A stretch of 64,000 bases of DNA. Origin: Desulfitobacterium sp050251735. GTDB lineage: Bacteria > Bacillota > Desulfitobacteriia > Desulfitobacteriales > Desulfitobacteriaceae. The stretch covers positions 1 to 64,000 of the forward strand of contig JBFWMF010000011.1 in NCBI GenBank assembly GCA_050251735.1. The letters are read 5' to 3'. Of this stretch, positions 36,494-45,343 are shown piece after piece. Position 1 is the first letter of the stretch, and the number at the start of each line of letters is the position of its first letter. Both the position numbers and the translations under genes were made by a program. Below the pieces are notes generated by a model. It did no database searches, was not told the origin of the DNA, and saw only the letters and a program-made list of their open reading frames with translations.

Positions 36494-37797
36494 TGGCTGT
36501 TATCATCGGTCCTGGTTGTATCAGTTGTGGAATTTGTGTGGGTGAGTGCCCATCAGAAGCCTTAGAATTAGGGGGTAGTGGCGTAGTCGTTGATGCCGCA
36601 AAATGTACAGAGTGTGGCGATTGCGTGGACGCTTGCCCGAGCAATATTCTCTCCTTACCGGAAGGTGCTGGCAAGAAAGCCGAAGCAAAAGAGGAGATTT
36701 CAGTGTCCACTGATGCTAATGCTGCTCCTGCAGTAAGTGTTGCTAAACCCAAAACAGAGAAGAAATCAGCTCCTGTTGCCGGCGGAGATGTTTGGAGCGG
36801 AGTATGGGTCGTTATCGAATACAATCGTGGCGAAATTGCGCCAGTATCTTGGGAGCTCTTAGGTGAAGGGCGCAAGCTTGCCAATGATATCGGTTGTGAA
36901 TTGGCTGGTGTTCTTGTAGGCCACGATGTAGAGAAAGTTATTCCCGAGGCCTTTGCCTACGGGGCAGAGAAAGTCTATGTGGTAGATGATCCTGTTCTGA
37001 AAGATTATCGTACCCAACCGTATGCTCATGCAATAGTAGATCTTATTCGTCAGTATCAACCTGAGATCATTCTCATGGGTGCTACCGCGATGGGTCGTGA
37101 TGTTTTCCCGGTTATTGCTACCACGATGCAAACGGGATTAACTGCTGATTGCACAGTTTTGGGAATCGATCCGACATCAAAACACCTTCTGCAAACTCGT
37201 CCAGCCTTTGGCGGAAACATTATGGCTACCATTCTTTGTAAGACTCGTCGTCCGCAAATGGCTACGGTACGTCCCAGAGTTATGGCTATGCCTGAACGAG
37301 TTGAAGGAAGATCAGGTGAAATCATTCGCGAAGAATTGGGTCTCAACGAAGAAGAAGTTTTAACCAAAGTAGTTGACTTCATCAAAGGTGACGCCAAGAG
37401 TATTTTCTTGGATAAAGCTGAAGTTCTTGTGGCAGTTGGCCTTGGCCTTGGCTCCAAGAAAAACTTAGCCTTGGCAGAAGAATTAGCCGATGTGCTCGGC
37501 GCTACCATTGCTGGGACTCGTGGTGCTGTAGAGGCAGGTTGGATTACCCATGATCGCCAAGTCGGTCAAACGGGTATTACTGTTCGGCCCAAGCTTTACA
37601 TTGCGATTGGTATTTCCGGCGCAATCCAGCATCTTGTTGGCATGGAAACGTCTGATTTTATCATTGCTGTCAATAATGATCCCGATGCATCCATTTTCCG
37701 TGTTGCTAATTACGGAATTGTCGGGGATCTTAACGAGGTTGTACCAGCATTAGCAGCTGAATTTAAGAAACGCCTACAGCACGGCGTAGCGAAATAA
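36493..37797 (+). CDS. fixB: Electron transfer flavoprotein alpha subunit with fused ferredoxin (FixB)
   Basis: 434 residues. The first 60 carry two 4Fe-4S motifs (CISCGICVGECP and CTECGDCVDACP), then an acidic Ala-rich linker (about residues 60-95), then the EtfA domain with the C-terminal FAD site (GTRGAVEAGWITHDRQVGQTG, then IAIGISGAIQHLVGM and AVNNDPDASIF). The added ferredoxin domain is absent from classical FixB and is seen in anaerobes; it should give a wired path for low-potential electrons. Confidence 0.95.
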   Translation: MAVIIGPGCISCGICVGECPSEALELGGSGVVVDAAKCTECGDCVDACPSNILSLPEGAGKKAEAKEEISVSTDANAAPAVSVAKPKTEKKSAPVAGGDVWSGVWVVIEYNRGEIAPVSWELLGEGRKLANDIGCELAGVLVGHDVEKVIPEAFAYGAEKVYVVDDPVLKDYRTQPYAHAIVDLIRQYQPEIILMGATAMGRDVFPVIATTMQTGLTADCTVLGIDPTSKHLLQTRPAFGGNIMATILCKTRRPQMATVRPRVMAMPERVEGRSGEIIREELGLNEEEVLTKVVDFIKGDAKSIFLDKAEVLVAVGLGLGSKKNLALAEELADVLGATIAGTRGAVEAGWITHDRQVGQTGITVRPKLYIAIGISGAIQHLVGMETSDFIIAVNNDPDASIFRVANYGIVGDLNEVVPALAAEFKKRLQHGVAK

Positions 37798-37808
37798 GGA
37801 GGGCCAAG

Positions 37809-39104
37809 ATGGAAAATTTTGATGTAATCGTCGTTGGAGGCGGTCCAGCCGGCCTATCTGCCGCGATTAGTGCTGCTAAGGCTGGAATGAAGACTGCTGT
37901 CATCGAACGGGGAGATTATCCCGGTACTAAAAACGTCATGGGAGGGGTACTTTACACCCAAGCAACGAATGAAGTTGCCCCTGATTTTTGGAAGGAAGCT
38001 CCTTTAGAAAGACCCGTTATTGAGCAGCGATATGCTTTTCTGAGCAAAGATGAAATCCTTACGGCAGGTTATCGTGATCCGGCTTGGGGTGAAGCACCTA
38101 ATTACAATGCCCACACAGTACTCAGGGTGAAATTTGACCGTTGGTTGGCTGATCAAGCTGTTAAAGCCGGAGCTATGATTATTACCGAAACTCTAGTTGA
38201 AGATCTCCTCTATCATGGTGATGATGTAGTAGGTGTTCGCACCGGACGTAGCGAAGGAGATCTGAGAGCTAAGGTCGTTATCATTGCTGAAGGGGCTAAT
38301 AATTTCTTAGCCTGTAAGGCTGGACTTGCTAAGCCTCTGCGCCCTGAAAATATGGCCGTCGTAGTTAAAGAAATTATTGAACTTCCTCCTGAGAAAATCG
38401 AAGATCGCTTTTGCTTAGAGCCCCATGAAGGAGCAACCATCGAACTCTTTGGTGATTCTACTGCTGGAATGATGGGAACATCCTTTATCTATACCAACAA
38501 AAACTCCATTTCCGTTGGGGTTGGGGCAATGGTTAACTCCATGTCTGAAAAGGGATGGTCACCTAATGATCTCTTGGAGCACTTAAAAGCTAAACCTTAT
38601 GTTAGAAGATTGCTGCAAGGTGGAGAAACAAAGGAATACTTGGCTCACCTGATCCCAGAAGGCGGTTATAACACTATTCCGAAGCTTTATCGTCAAGGGG
38701 TTATGGTCGTTGGGGACACAGCGATGTTTGTCAACGGCTTGAACCGTGAAGGCTCCAACTTGGCTATGATCTCCGGGAAAATTGCCGGAAATGTAGCTGC
38801 TGAAGCTATTAAATCTGGGGATATCAGCGCCCAAGGTATGAGCGTCTATGAAACTCGACTCCGTGATTCTTTTGTCATCAAGGACCTTTACAAGTTTAGA
38901 AAGCTTATGCCTTTCATCGAGGCCAATCCTCATTTACTGGGCGAGTATCCCGAAATTCTTAACCAAGCAGCTCGTATGTACTTTACAGCAGATGGTACTC
39001 CAAAAGCAAAAGTCTTCAGTAATATTGTGGATATGGCATTTAAGAAACGGACAAAGAGTGGACTTGTTAAAGATATGTTTAATGCATGGAGGGCACTAAA
39101 ATGA
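37809..39104 (+). CDS. fixC: FixC flavoprotein, ETF-quinone oxidoreductase-like
   Basis: 431-residue FAD protein of the ETF-QO/geranylgeranyl reductase family. The Rossmann motif VIVVGGGPAGLSAAISAAKAG lies at the N-terminus, followed by a second FAD motif GVMVVGDTAMFVNGLNREG. In FixABCX it takes electrons from FixAB and passes them toward quinone. A GGAGGG site lies before the ATG. Its stop overlaps fixX as ATGA. Confidence 0.94.
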   Translation: MENFDVIVVGGGPAGLSAAISAAKAGMKTAVIERGDYPGTKNVMGGVLYTQATNEVAPDFWKEAPLERPVIEQRYAFLSKDEILTAGYRDPAWGEAPNYNAHTVLRVKFDRWLADQAVKAGAMIITETLVEDLLYHGDDVVGVRTGRSEGDLRAKVVIIAEGANNFLACKAGLAKPLRPENMAVVVKEIIELPPEKIEDRFCLEPHEGATIELFGDSTAGMMGTSFIYTNKNSISVGVGAMVNSMSEKGWSPNDLLEHLKAKPYVRRLLQGGETKEYLAHLIPEGGYNTIPKLYRQGVMVVGDTAMFVNGLNREGSNLAMISGKIAGNVAAEAIKSGDISAQGMSVYETRLRDSFVIKDLYKFRKLMPFIEANPHLLGEYPEILNQAARMYFTADGTPKAKVFSNIVDMAFKKRTKSGLVKDMFNAWRALK

Positions 39105-39379
39105 AATTAGATGACAAATTGTATTTGGTGCGCTTTAATACAGACAAACTCAATCACATTAAAATCGCTAATGGGGAACTTTGTTTAAAGTGCAAGGATA
39201 AGGTATGTACTTTTATCTGTCCTGCTCATGTTTATGACTGGGATGAAGAAGAGAATCGTATCTCCGTTGGCTACGAAGGTTGTCTTGAATGTGGCACCTG
39301 CCGAGTTGCCTGCCCCTCAGGGAATATTAAATGGGATTATCCTCGGGGCGGTTTCGGAGTCTCCTGGAAAAACGGCTGA
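39101..39379 (+). CDS. fixX: FixX ferredoxin-like protein
   Basis: 92 residues with Cys motifs CLKCKDKVCTFICPAHVY and CLECGTCRVACPSGNI, the pattern of FixX and of the C-terminal domain of ETF-QO. ATG 39101 overlaps the fixC stop and follows GGAGGG by 8 nt. Last gene of the fixABCX operon. Confidence 0.94.
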   Translation: MKLDDKLYLVRFNTDKLNHIKIANGELCLKCKDKVCTFICPAHVYDWDEEENRISVGYEGCLECGTCRVACPSGNIKWDYPRGGFGVSWKNG

Positions 39380-39416
39380 GCCATGCATTGTGTTCAGTGG
39401 TGATTATGAGTTACTT

Positions 39417-39446
39417 AAAGGCAGTGGAGAATTCCACTGCCTTTTC
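39417..39446 (+). terminator. Terminator of the fixABCX operon
   Basis: AAAGGCAGTGGA and TCCACTGCCTTT form a 12-bp stem with a 4-nt loop and a short T-run. Confidence 0.88.
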
Positions 39447-39553
39447 TAACTATAAGGATAGATTCTAGCTATGCTGTGATCACTTTTTTGACAATAACGG
39501 GCTTAACACTTTAGAATATATATGATGACAGTGATTATTAAGACCAGAGGTGT

Positions 39554-40555
39554 TTGAAAAAAGGAGGGCTTACTATCCTCGAGCGTATTTTGCGCGGGCT
39601 TCAAGAGGATCAATGGTCTATAGAAAAGGATTTGGATCAGTGGGTTTTAGCTCATAAAGGGGAGGATGGCTTTCTTTTCTCCATCTTAAAGAGGGGAGAA
39701 CTATTAACTCCGCCACAAAACGTTTCCCAGATCGATTCGCCCGTAAGATATTGGGAGGCAATTATCTTTTGTCCTGAAGGACTCTCTTCTCAGGATTTAA
39801 AACAACCCTCTTTGCAAAAGGTTCAAGCTTGGTTTATAGATTTACAAACAGGTTCAATTTTTTCAGCCCCGGCCACAGAAAAAAGAGATCGCTTAAACCA
39901 AATTCTCTCTTATCTTGAACCAACTCCCTCTATGGGGGCTACTCAAAGCAATTCGACTGATGTTTCGGTTAATTCAAGATTTTTTCCTGCTTCTAAAGTC
40001 GTAACCTTCCGTCCCTATCTTACCTATAGTCTTGTTTTCATCAACTTGTTTATATTTGCCCTGATGACTTTGGCAGGCGGTTCCACTTATACCGGTGTCC
40101 TTATCATGTTTGGAGCAAAGGTTAATGCCCTGATTATCCAAGGAGAGTATTGGCGTCTTTTCACGAGCATGTTCCTCCATATTGGAGTTATCCATTTAGC
40201 CTTTAACCTTTATGCTTTATGGATTTTAGGGCCGATTTTGGAAGAACTATTTGGTCGTATACGCTATCTCCTCATCTATATCCTGAGTGGAATAATGGGT
40301 TCTCTCGCCAGCTTTCTATTCACGGAGGCAATTTCGGCAGGGGCTTCGGGGGCAATTTTTGGAATTCTTGGGGCTTTAGTAGTTTACTCTCGCCGCAGAC
40401 CCTCCCTTTGGAAATCCGGTTTTGGCAAAAATTTGGTGATTATCGTTTTGATTAACTTAGGTATCGGTTTTTTTCAACCGGGAATTGATGTTTACGCCCA
40501 TATAGGCGGACTCCTTAGTGGTATGTTTCTTGCAGCCATTCTTTCCATGAAATAA
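39554..40555 (+). CDS. Rhomboid family intramembrane serine protease
   Basis: Six-to-seven-helix membrane protease. The catalytic Ser265 lies in GASGAIFG and His316 in AHIGGLLSGM (numbering from TTG 39554); HIGVIHLAFNLYALW is the family HxxxN loop. About 150 soluble residues precede the first helix. The start is uncertain: TTG 39554 lies upstream of a perfect AAGGAGGG site, and the only in-frame codon at the right distance behind that site is ATC at 39575. Confidence 0.88.
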   Translation: MKKGGLTILERILRGLQEDQWSIEKDLDQWVLAHKGEDGFLFSILKRGELLTPPQNVSQIDSPVRYWEAIIFCPEGLSSQDLKQPSLQKVQAWFIDLQTGSIFSAPATEKRDRLNQILSYLEPTPSMGATQSNSTDVSVNSRFFPASKVVTFRPYLTYSLVFINLFIFALMTLAGGSTYTGVLIMFGAKVNALIIQGEYWRLFTSMFLHIGVIHLAFNLYALWILGPILEELFGRIRYLLIYILSGIMGSLASFLFTEAISAGASGAIFGILGALVVYSRRRPSLWKSGFGKNLVIIVLINLGIGFFQPGIDVYAHIGGLLSGMFLAAILSMK

Positions 40556-40602
40556 CATTAATTTACTCGCATTCAATTTTCAATCCAGGACAAAATAATA
40601 GC

Positions 40603-40669
40603 AAAGCTCATGGTTTCTTAGCAAGGTGGCCCAAAAGACCATCGATAGTTAAGAAAACATGGGCTTTTT
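40603..40669 (+). terminator. Long imperfect hairpin, probable terminator
   Basis: AAAGCTCATGGTTTCTTA and TTAAGAAAACATGGGCTTT pair with a few mismatches and hold an inner GGTGG/CCATC hairpin; a T-run follows. It lies 48 nt after the rhomboid gene and 80 nt before the transpeptidase gene. It is more branched than a usual terminator, so an attenuator is possible. Confidence 0.65.
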
Positions 40670-40750
40670 CGGATTATTAATCTCACCGAAAAAAAAGAAT
40701 GGTATAATACTATTATTCTAGATTATTTCTATAGACTGCGAGGAAAACAT

Positions 40751-42763
40751 GTGAAACGAGGCTATTTTGTTCGAGAAAATGTTCTCTACGGTCTGCTCAT
40801 CTGTATGGTGGTGGCGGTTGTGGGACGATTATTTATGCTTCAGGTGGTTGATGCTTCCGAACTAAAAGCAAAAGGGATTGAGAGGAGAACCAGTAGTGCA
40901 AGCTTACTTCCTGAAAGAGGTAAAATTCTCGATGCCCAAGGCAGTGTTTTAGCCCAGAGCATACCCGTCAAAGAGATATATGCGGATCCCCGTGCGATTA
41001 GTGATTTAATAGCTAAGAAACAAACCTCCTGGACCAAAGAAGCTATGGCGGATAAGATTAGTGAACTCTTGGACTTAGATCGCAACAAGCTACTGGAAAA
41101 ACTCAACAAAGATTTGTCCTGGGTCAATATTGCAAATCAAGTAGATATGGAAAAAGCGGAGGAAATCAAGGCCCTTAAGCTCCCAGGCATCGGTTATAGT
41201 GACCAACAAAGGCGCGTCTATCCTATGGATAGTTTAGCTTCAGCTGTTCTAGGCATTGTAAATCTGGCAGGCCACGGTGCGGAAGGTATTGAATCGTATT
41301 ATGATGAGGAGCTCTACGGTACCCCTGGTTATTCTTCACAACAATTCATGCTCAAGGACTCAAAACTCAATGAACCGGCTTTAAAGGGATCAGATATTCA
41401 GCTTACCTTGGATTCAACGATTCAATACCTTATTGAACAACAATTAGACCAACTCGTGGAGAGAACTCAAGGGAAGCGGATTGCTATTTTGGCCATGGAT
41501 CCTATGACAGGTAAAATTCTTGGCATGGGCTCCCGACCTACCTTTAACCCCAATGATTACACATCCACAACCCCGGAAGAACGACGCAATTTGAATATCA
41601 GCATGTCCTATGAGCCGGGCTCCACCTTTAAAATCATTACTGGTGCCGCGGCCCTAGAGGAAGGCATCTTAAAGCCTGACGATATTTTTGATGATCCAGG
41701 CTATATACGGATCGGTCCGCGCTACATAACGAACTGGGATTCTGACTATAGACCCCATGGAGAAATCACTTTTCAAGAAGGGATGATGATCTCTTCAAAT
41801 GTGGTACTGGCCCAAGTAGGAATGGAATTGCGCAAAGAAGCCTTCTATACCTATCTGAGAGCTTTTGGCTTCGGCGGAAGGACGGGTATCGATCTCACCG
41901 GGGAGGAAACCGGATTACTTATACCTCAAGATAAGGCCCGAGATATTGACATGGCAACCATGTCCTTTGGCCAAGCTAATCTAGTAACCCCAGTTCAATT
42001 GCTTACGGCAATTTCCAGCATTGCCAATGGTGGGACCCTCTATAAACCCTATATTCTTGAGAAAATCACCTATCCTGATGGCACCACGAAGACAATTAGC
42101 CCAACCCCTGTTCGCCAAGTGGTCTCTAAATCAACATCCGAACAGATGACTGCCATCTTAGAGGCAGTTGTCAACGAAGGAACGGGTGCTGCCGCTCACA
42201 TACCGGGAATTCGGGTAGCCGGAAAGACAGGGACTGCTCAAAAAGTGGACCCGGAAACTGGTGGCTATTCTTCAACCGATTTCGTGGCCTCCTTCGCCGC
42301 TTATGCTCCAGCGAATGATCCTAAGATTGCTCTCATCATTCTTATCGATACCCCCCAAGGCGAAAGCCATCAAGGTGGGACTTTAGCCGGGCCCGTAGCT
42401 AAAGCTATTATCGAAGGCGCCCTTCAATATTACGGAATTCCCGTAGCCCACGAGACTCCGAGTGAAGTGAGTAAGCTTCCTGAGACAAATTTTGAACGGC
42501 CAACCCCTGCTTCAGTAGCACCTGAACGAACACCGTTGAAGGGCGAAACAGCAGTTCCTGATCTTACAGGCTTAACGATGCGACAAGCCGGTGAAAAACT
42601 AGCCCAGGCGGAACTTCACTTGAATTTTTCCGGTACCGGACTCGTGAGTTCTCAAAGCATTCAGCCTGGAACGGTTGTCAACACGGGTACCATGATTGAT
42701 GTACAATTTACTCCCCTTGAGGAAATATTAAAACAGACTGAAGACCCACCACCGACGCCATAA
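40751..42763 (+). CDS. SpoVD-like class B penicillin-binding protein
   Basis: 670-residue D,D-transpeptidase. One N-terminal membrane helix (about residues 10-30), a dimerisation domain, then the transpeptidase: Ser291 in SYEPGSTFKI, SSN in MISSNVVLAQVG, and Lys492 in AGKTGTAQ. A single PASTA domain follows (about residues 600-655, VPDLTGLTMRQAGEKL). This order is that of SpoVD/FtsI (PbpB) of spore formers. GTG 40751 has GAGGAAA upstream. It is away from the mur/mra cluster, so a sporulation or elongation paralogue is likely. Confidence 0.88.
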   Translation: MKRGYFVRENVLYGLLICMVVAVVGRLFMLQVVDASELKAKGIERRTSSASLLPERGKILDAQGSVLAQSIPVKEIYADPRAISDLIAKKQTSWTKEAMADKISELLDLDRNKLLEKLNKDLSWVNIANQVDMEKAEEIKALKLPGIGYSDQQRRVYPMDSLASAVLGIVNLAGHGAEGIESYYDEELYGTPGYSSQQFMLKDSKLNEPALKGSDIQLTLDSTIQYLIEQQLDQLVERTQGKRIAILAMDPMTGKILGMGSRPTFNPNDYTSTTPEERRNLNISMSYEPGSTFKIITGAAALEEGILKPDDIFDDPGYIRIGPRYITNWDSDYRPHGEITFQEGMMISSNVVLAQVGMELRKEAFYTYLRAFGFGGRTGIDLTGEETGLLIPQDKARDIDMATMSFGQANLVTPVQLLTAISSIANGGTLYKPYILEKITYPDGTTKTISPTPVRQVVSKSTSEQMTAILEAVVNEGTGAAAHIPGIRVAGKTGTAQKVDPETGGYSSTDFVASFAAYAPANDPKIALIILIDTPQGESHQGGTLAGPVAKAIIEGALQYYGIPVAHETPSEVSKLPETNFERPTPASVAPERTPLKGETAVPDLTGLTMRQAGEKLAQAELHLNFSGTGLVSSQSIQPGTVVNTGTMIDVQFTPLEEILKQTEDPPPTP

Positions 42764-42845
42764 GAGAATTGCAGATTTCTTACCAAAAAGGGTATCCTAG
42801 CAAAGGAATAGTCAATTGAATTGAACAGAATAGGGAGGAAACACA

Positions 42846-44246
42846 ATGGATATTGAGAACCTTAACCAAAGAATTGATGGACTTAAAGATGAGATGATAA
42901 ATGCTGTCCAAAGCTGTATCCAAATCAAGAGTGTCAGAGATATGGATTCTGCCTTGCCCGGAGCACCTTTTGGACTGGGGATAAGAGAATGCCTAGAATG
43001 GACTTTAAACTTAGGGCAAAGCCTAGGCTTTACGGTAAAGAATATTGATGGTTACGCTGGACAGATTGAGATGGGCACTGGAGAGCTCCTAGGGATCTTA
43101 GGACATTTAGATGTTGTCCCTGAAGGAGATGGTTGGTCTTTTCCACCTTATAGTGGTGAGATAGCTGACGGAAAAATCTATGGCAGAGGGGCAGTGGACG
43201 ACAAAGGCCCCACTTTGGCTGCGCTTTTTGCAATGAAAGCCATTAAAGATGCGGGAATACCGCTACATAAGAAAGTTCGTCTAATTCTTGGTACCGACGA
43301 AGAGTCCGGCTGGGCGGACATGGATTATTATAAACAAAAAGAAGAAATCCCCGTGCAGGGATTTGCCCCGGATGCGGAATTTCCTCTAATCCATGCCGAA
43401 AAAGGCATTCTTCATCTCGAGATGACTAAGCAATTAAGCTTACCTCACCTTAAACAAATCCAAGGAGGGGATCGTGTCAATGTGGTTCCTGACACCTGTC
43501 GGGTCGTTCTCAATGGTCTGGCTCAGGACGTCGTTTCACAAAAATTAACCGACTATTCCTTCCCTGAAGGGGTATTAGGTCACCTGGAAAATGAAGGTTC
43601 AGGTACAGGTGAGACTCTTATCCTTATCTTTAAAGGGGTGGGAGCTCATGGGAGCCTACCTCAGAATGGGAAAAATGCTGTCCTGCACGCCCTGCAGTTT
43701 CTTCAGACATTGGCGATCAACGAGGAGGAAACCCAATTAATTCAATGGCTCACTACAAAAGTCGGTGGAGGGTTTTATGGAGAAGGCTTGAACATCGCCT
43801 TTGCTGATGAGCCTTCAGGAAAATTATCCTTGAATTTAGGCATTATGGATTGGTCTGAAGATCACCTTCGTTTCGTTTTAGATATACGTTACCCGGTAAC
43901 TATTAATCAGGATCAGGTTTTAATCCCTTTGCAGGAACAAGCCGAAGCAATGGGTCTCCAGCTAAAAACCCTTAGCCACCAAAAGGCACACCATGTGCCC
44001 AAAGACAGTCCTTTAGTTGGCGCTTTGTTAAAGGCCTATGCCGATGTGACAGGTCTTGAGGCTTATGCCTTTGCTATAGGGGGCGGGACCTACGCTAAAG
44101 TTTTACCGCAAGGGGTTGCTTTCGGTCCGCTTCTTCCTGGTGAGCCTGAAGTCATCCATTGCGCCGACGAATACATAGCAATCGATAGTCTAGTCTTAGC
44201 CTGCAAGGTATATGCTCAAGCTATTTTGAATCTAGCACGAGCTTAA
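42846..44246 (+). CDS. pepV: Dipeptidase PepV-like (M20 family)
   Basis: 466-residue zinc dipeptidase. Metal and catalytic residues are in GHLDVVPEGDGW, GAVDDKGP, GTDEESGWADMD, APDAEFPLIHAEKG and GGGTYAKVL, which match PepV and Xaa-His dipeptidases. GGGAGG precedes ATG. It heads a run of four peptidase genes, so short-peptide degradation is the shared theme. Confidence 0.93.
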   Translation: MDIENLNQRIDGLKDEMINAVQSCIQIKSVRDMDSALPGAPFGLGIRECLEWTLNLGQSLGFTVKNIDGYAGQIEMGTGELLGILGHLDVVPEGDGWSFPPYSGEIADGKIYGRGAVDDKGPTLAALFAMKAIKDAGIPLHKKVRLILGTDEESGWADMDYYKQKEEIPVQGFAPDAEFPLIHAEKGILHLEMTKQLSLPHLKQIQGGDRVNVVPDTCRVVLNGLAQDVVSQKLTDYSFPEGVLGHLENEGSGTGETLILIFKGVGAHGSLPQNGKNAVLHALQFLQTLAINEEETQLIQWLTTKVGGGFYGEGLNIAFADEPSGKLSLNLGIMDWSEDHLRFVLDIRYPVTINQDQVLIPLQEQAEAMGLQLKTLSHQKAHHVPKDSPLVGALLKAYADVTGLEAYAFAIGGGTYAKVLPQGVAFGPLLPGEPEVIHCADEYIAIDSLVLACKVYAQAILNLARA

Positions 44247-44281
44247 AATAGGAAAAATAACTGATGAGGAGGCTGAATGTA

Positions 44282-45343
44282 TTGAATAACGCGCAACAAT
44301 CCAGCGCGAAGGATTTCTTAAAAAGACTTTCCGAAAACTCAGGTGTATCAGGGTACGAAGAGAGCCTGACTCCTCTGGTGCAAACTGAATTTCAGCCCCT
44401 AGCTGACGCTGTTTATACAGATGCTTTAGGAAACATCTATGCACATAAAAAAGGTACCATTGGCCGCTATAAAATCATGCTTGCTGCTCACATGGATGAG
44501 ATTGGCCTCATGGTTAAGGGCATTGAACAAAGCGGTTTTATTCGCTTTACCACCGTAGGAGGGGTAGATCAGCGAACTCTTCTTTCCCAGGAGGTTATTA
44601 TTCATGGCCGAAAACCCGTCCTCGGCGTTATTGGCTCCATACCGCCCCATCTTCTATCGGACAATGGGGAAAAAGCTGTAAAGATTGATGAGATGGGGAT
44701 TGATGTTGGGCTTCCCTATGAAAAAATCCGCGAAGTCATTCAGGTTGGAGATATTATTACCTTACGACGTCAATGTATAGAAATGCTGAACCAGCTTGTG
44801 GCAGGCAAGTCCTTTGATGATCGTGCTGGTGTGGTTGTCATGAAAATATGCCTAGAAGAACTGCAAAAGATCCAGCATGCGCACGACGTAATCGCCGTAA
44901 CTACAACCCAGGAAGAGCTCGGTTATCGGGGAGCAATCACAAGCTCCTATACCTTGAATCCGGATTTGGGCATTGCTATCGATGTAACGCATGCCTTGAC
45001 ACCTGATACGAAAGGGCAGGTGGATGTAGAGTTAGGGAAGGGTCCAGCGGTCGCCATTGGCCCAAACTTTCATCCCTTGGTCTATGAAGAGCTACTTAAA
45101 AGTGCTCGAGAATGGCGTGTACCCTATCAGATTCATCCTGTACCGGGCCGAAGCGGCACAGATGCCTGGGCTATTCAAGTTGCCCAAGCCGGTGTGCCCA
45201 CGGGCTTAGTCTCGATTCCCTTACGCTACATGCATACTTCTGTCGAAACCATCGATATGAGGGATATCGTCCATACCGGAAAACTATTGGCCTATTTTAT
45301 AGCAGGACTTCCTGAGGACTTGGAGGGAAAAATATGCTATTAA
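44282..45343 (+). CDS. M42 family aminopeptidase, first of three
   Basis: 353-residue tetrahedral-aminopeptidase-type enzyme. Metal ligands appear in AAHMDEIGLM, SFDDRAGVVV, QEELGYRGA and AIDVTHAL, and the last His in RYMHTSVET. TTG 44282 has AGGAGG 9 nt upstream; the ATG at 44264 overlaps that region. It overlaps the next M42 gene by 10 nt. Substrates of the family are N-terminal residues of oligopeptides. Confidence 0.92.
   Translation: MNNAQQSSAKDFLKRLSENSGVSGYEESLTPLVQTEFQPLADAVYTDALGNIYAHKKGTIGRYKIMLAAHMDEIGLMVKGIEQSGFIRFTTVGGVDQRTLLSQEVIIHGRKPVLGVIGSIPPHLLSDNGEKAVKIDEMGIDVGLPYEKIREVIQVGDIITLRRQCIEMLNQLVAGKSFDDRAGVVVMKICLEELQKIQHAHDVIAVTTTQEELGYRGAITSSYTLNPDLGIAIDVTHALTPDTKGQVDVELGKGPAVAIGPNFHPLVYEELLKSAREWRVPYQIHPVPGRSGTDAWAIQVAQAGVPTGLVSIPLRYMHTSVETIDMRDIVHTGKLLAYFIAGLPEDLEGKICY

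Noticed and set aside
40603..40669. Possible cyclic-di-GMP riboswitch because of a GCAAGGTGG-like segment
   Set aside because: The characteristic GEMM core and tetraloop-receptor are absent; a terminator-like fold explains it better.
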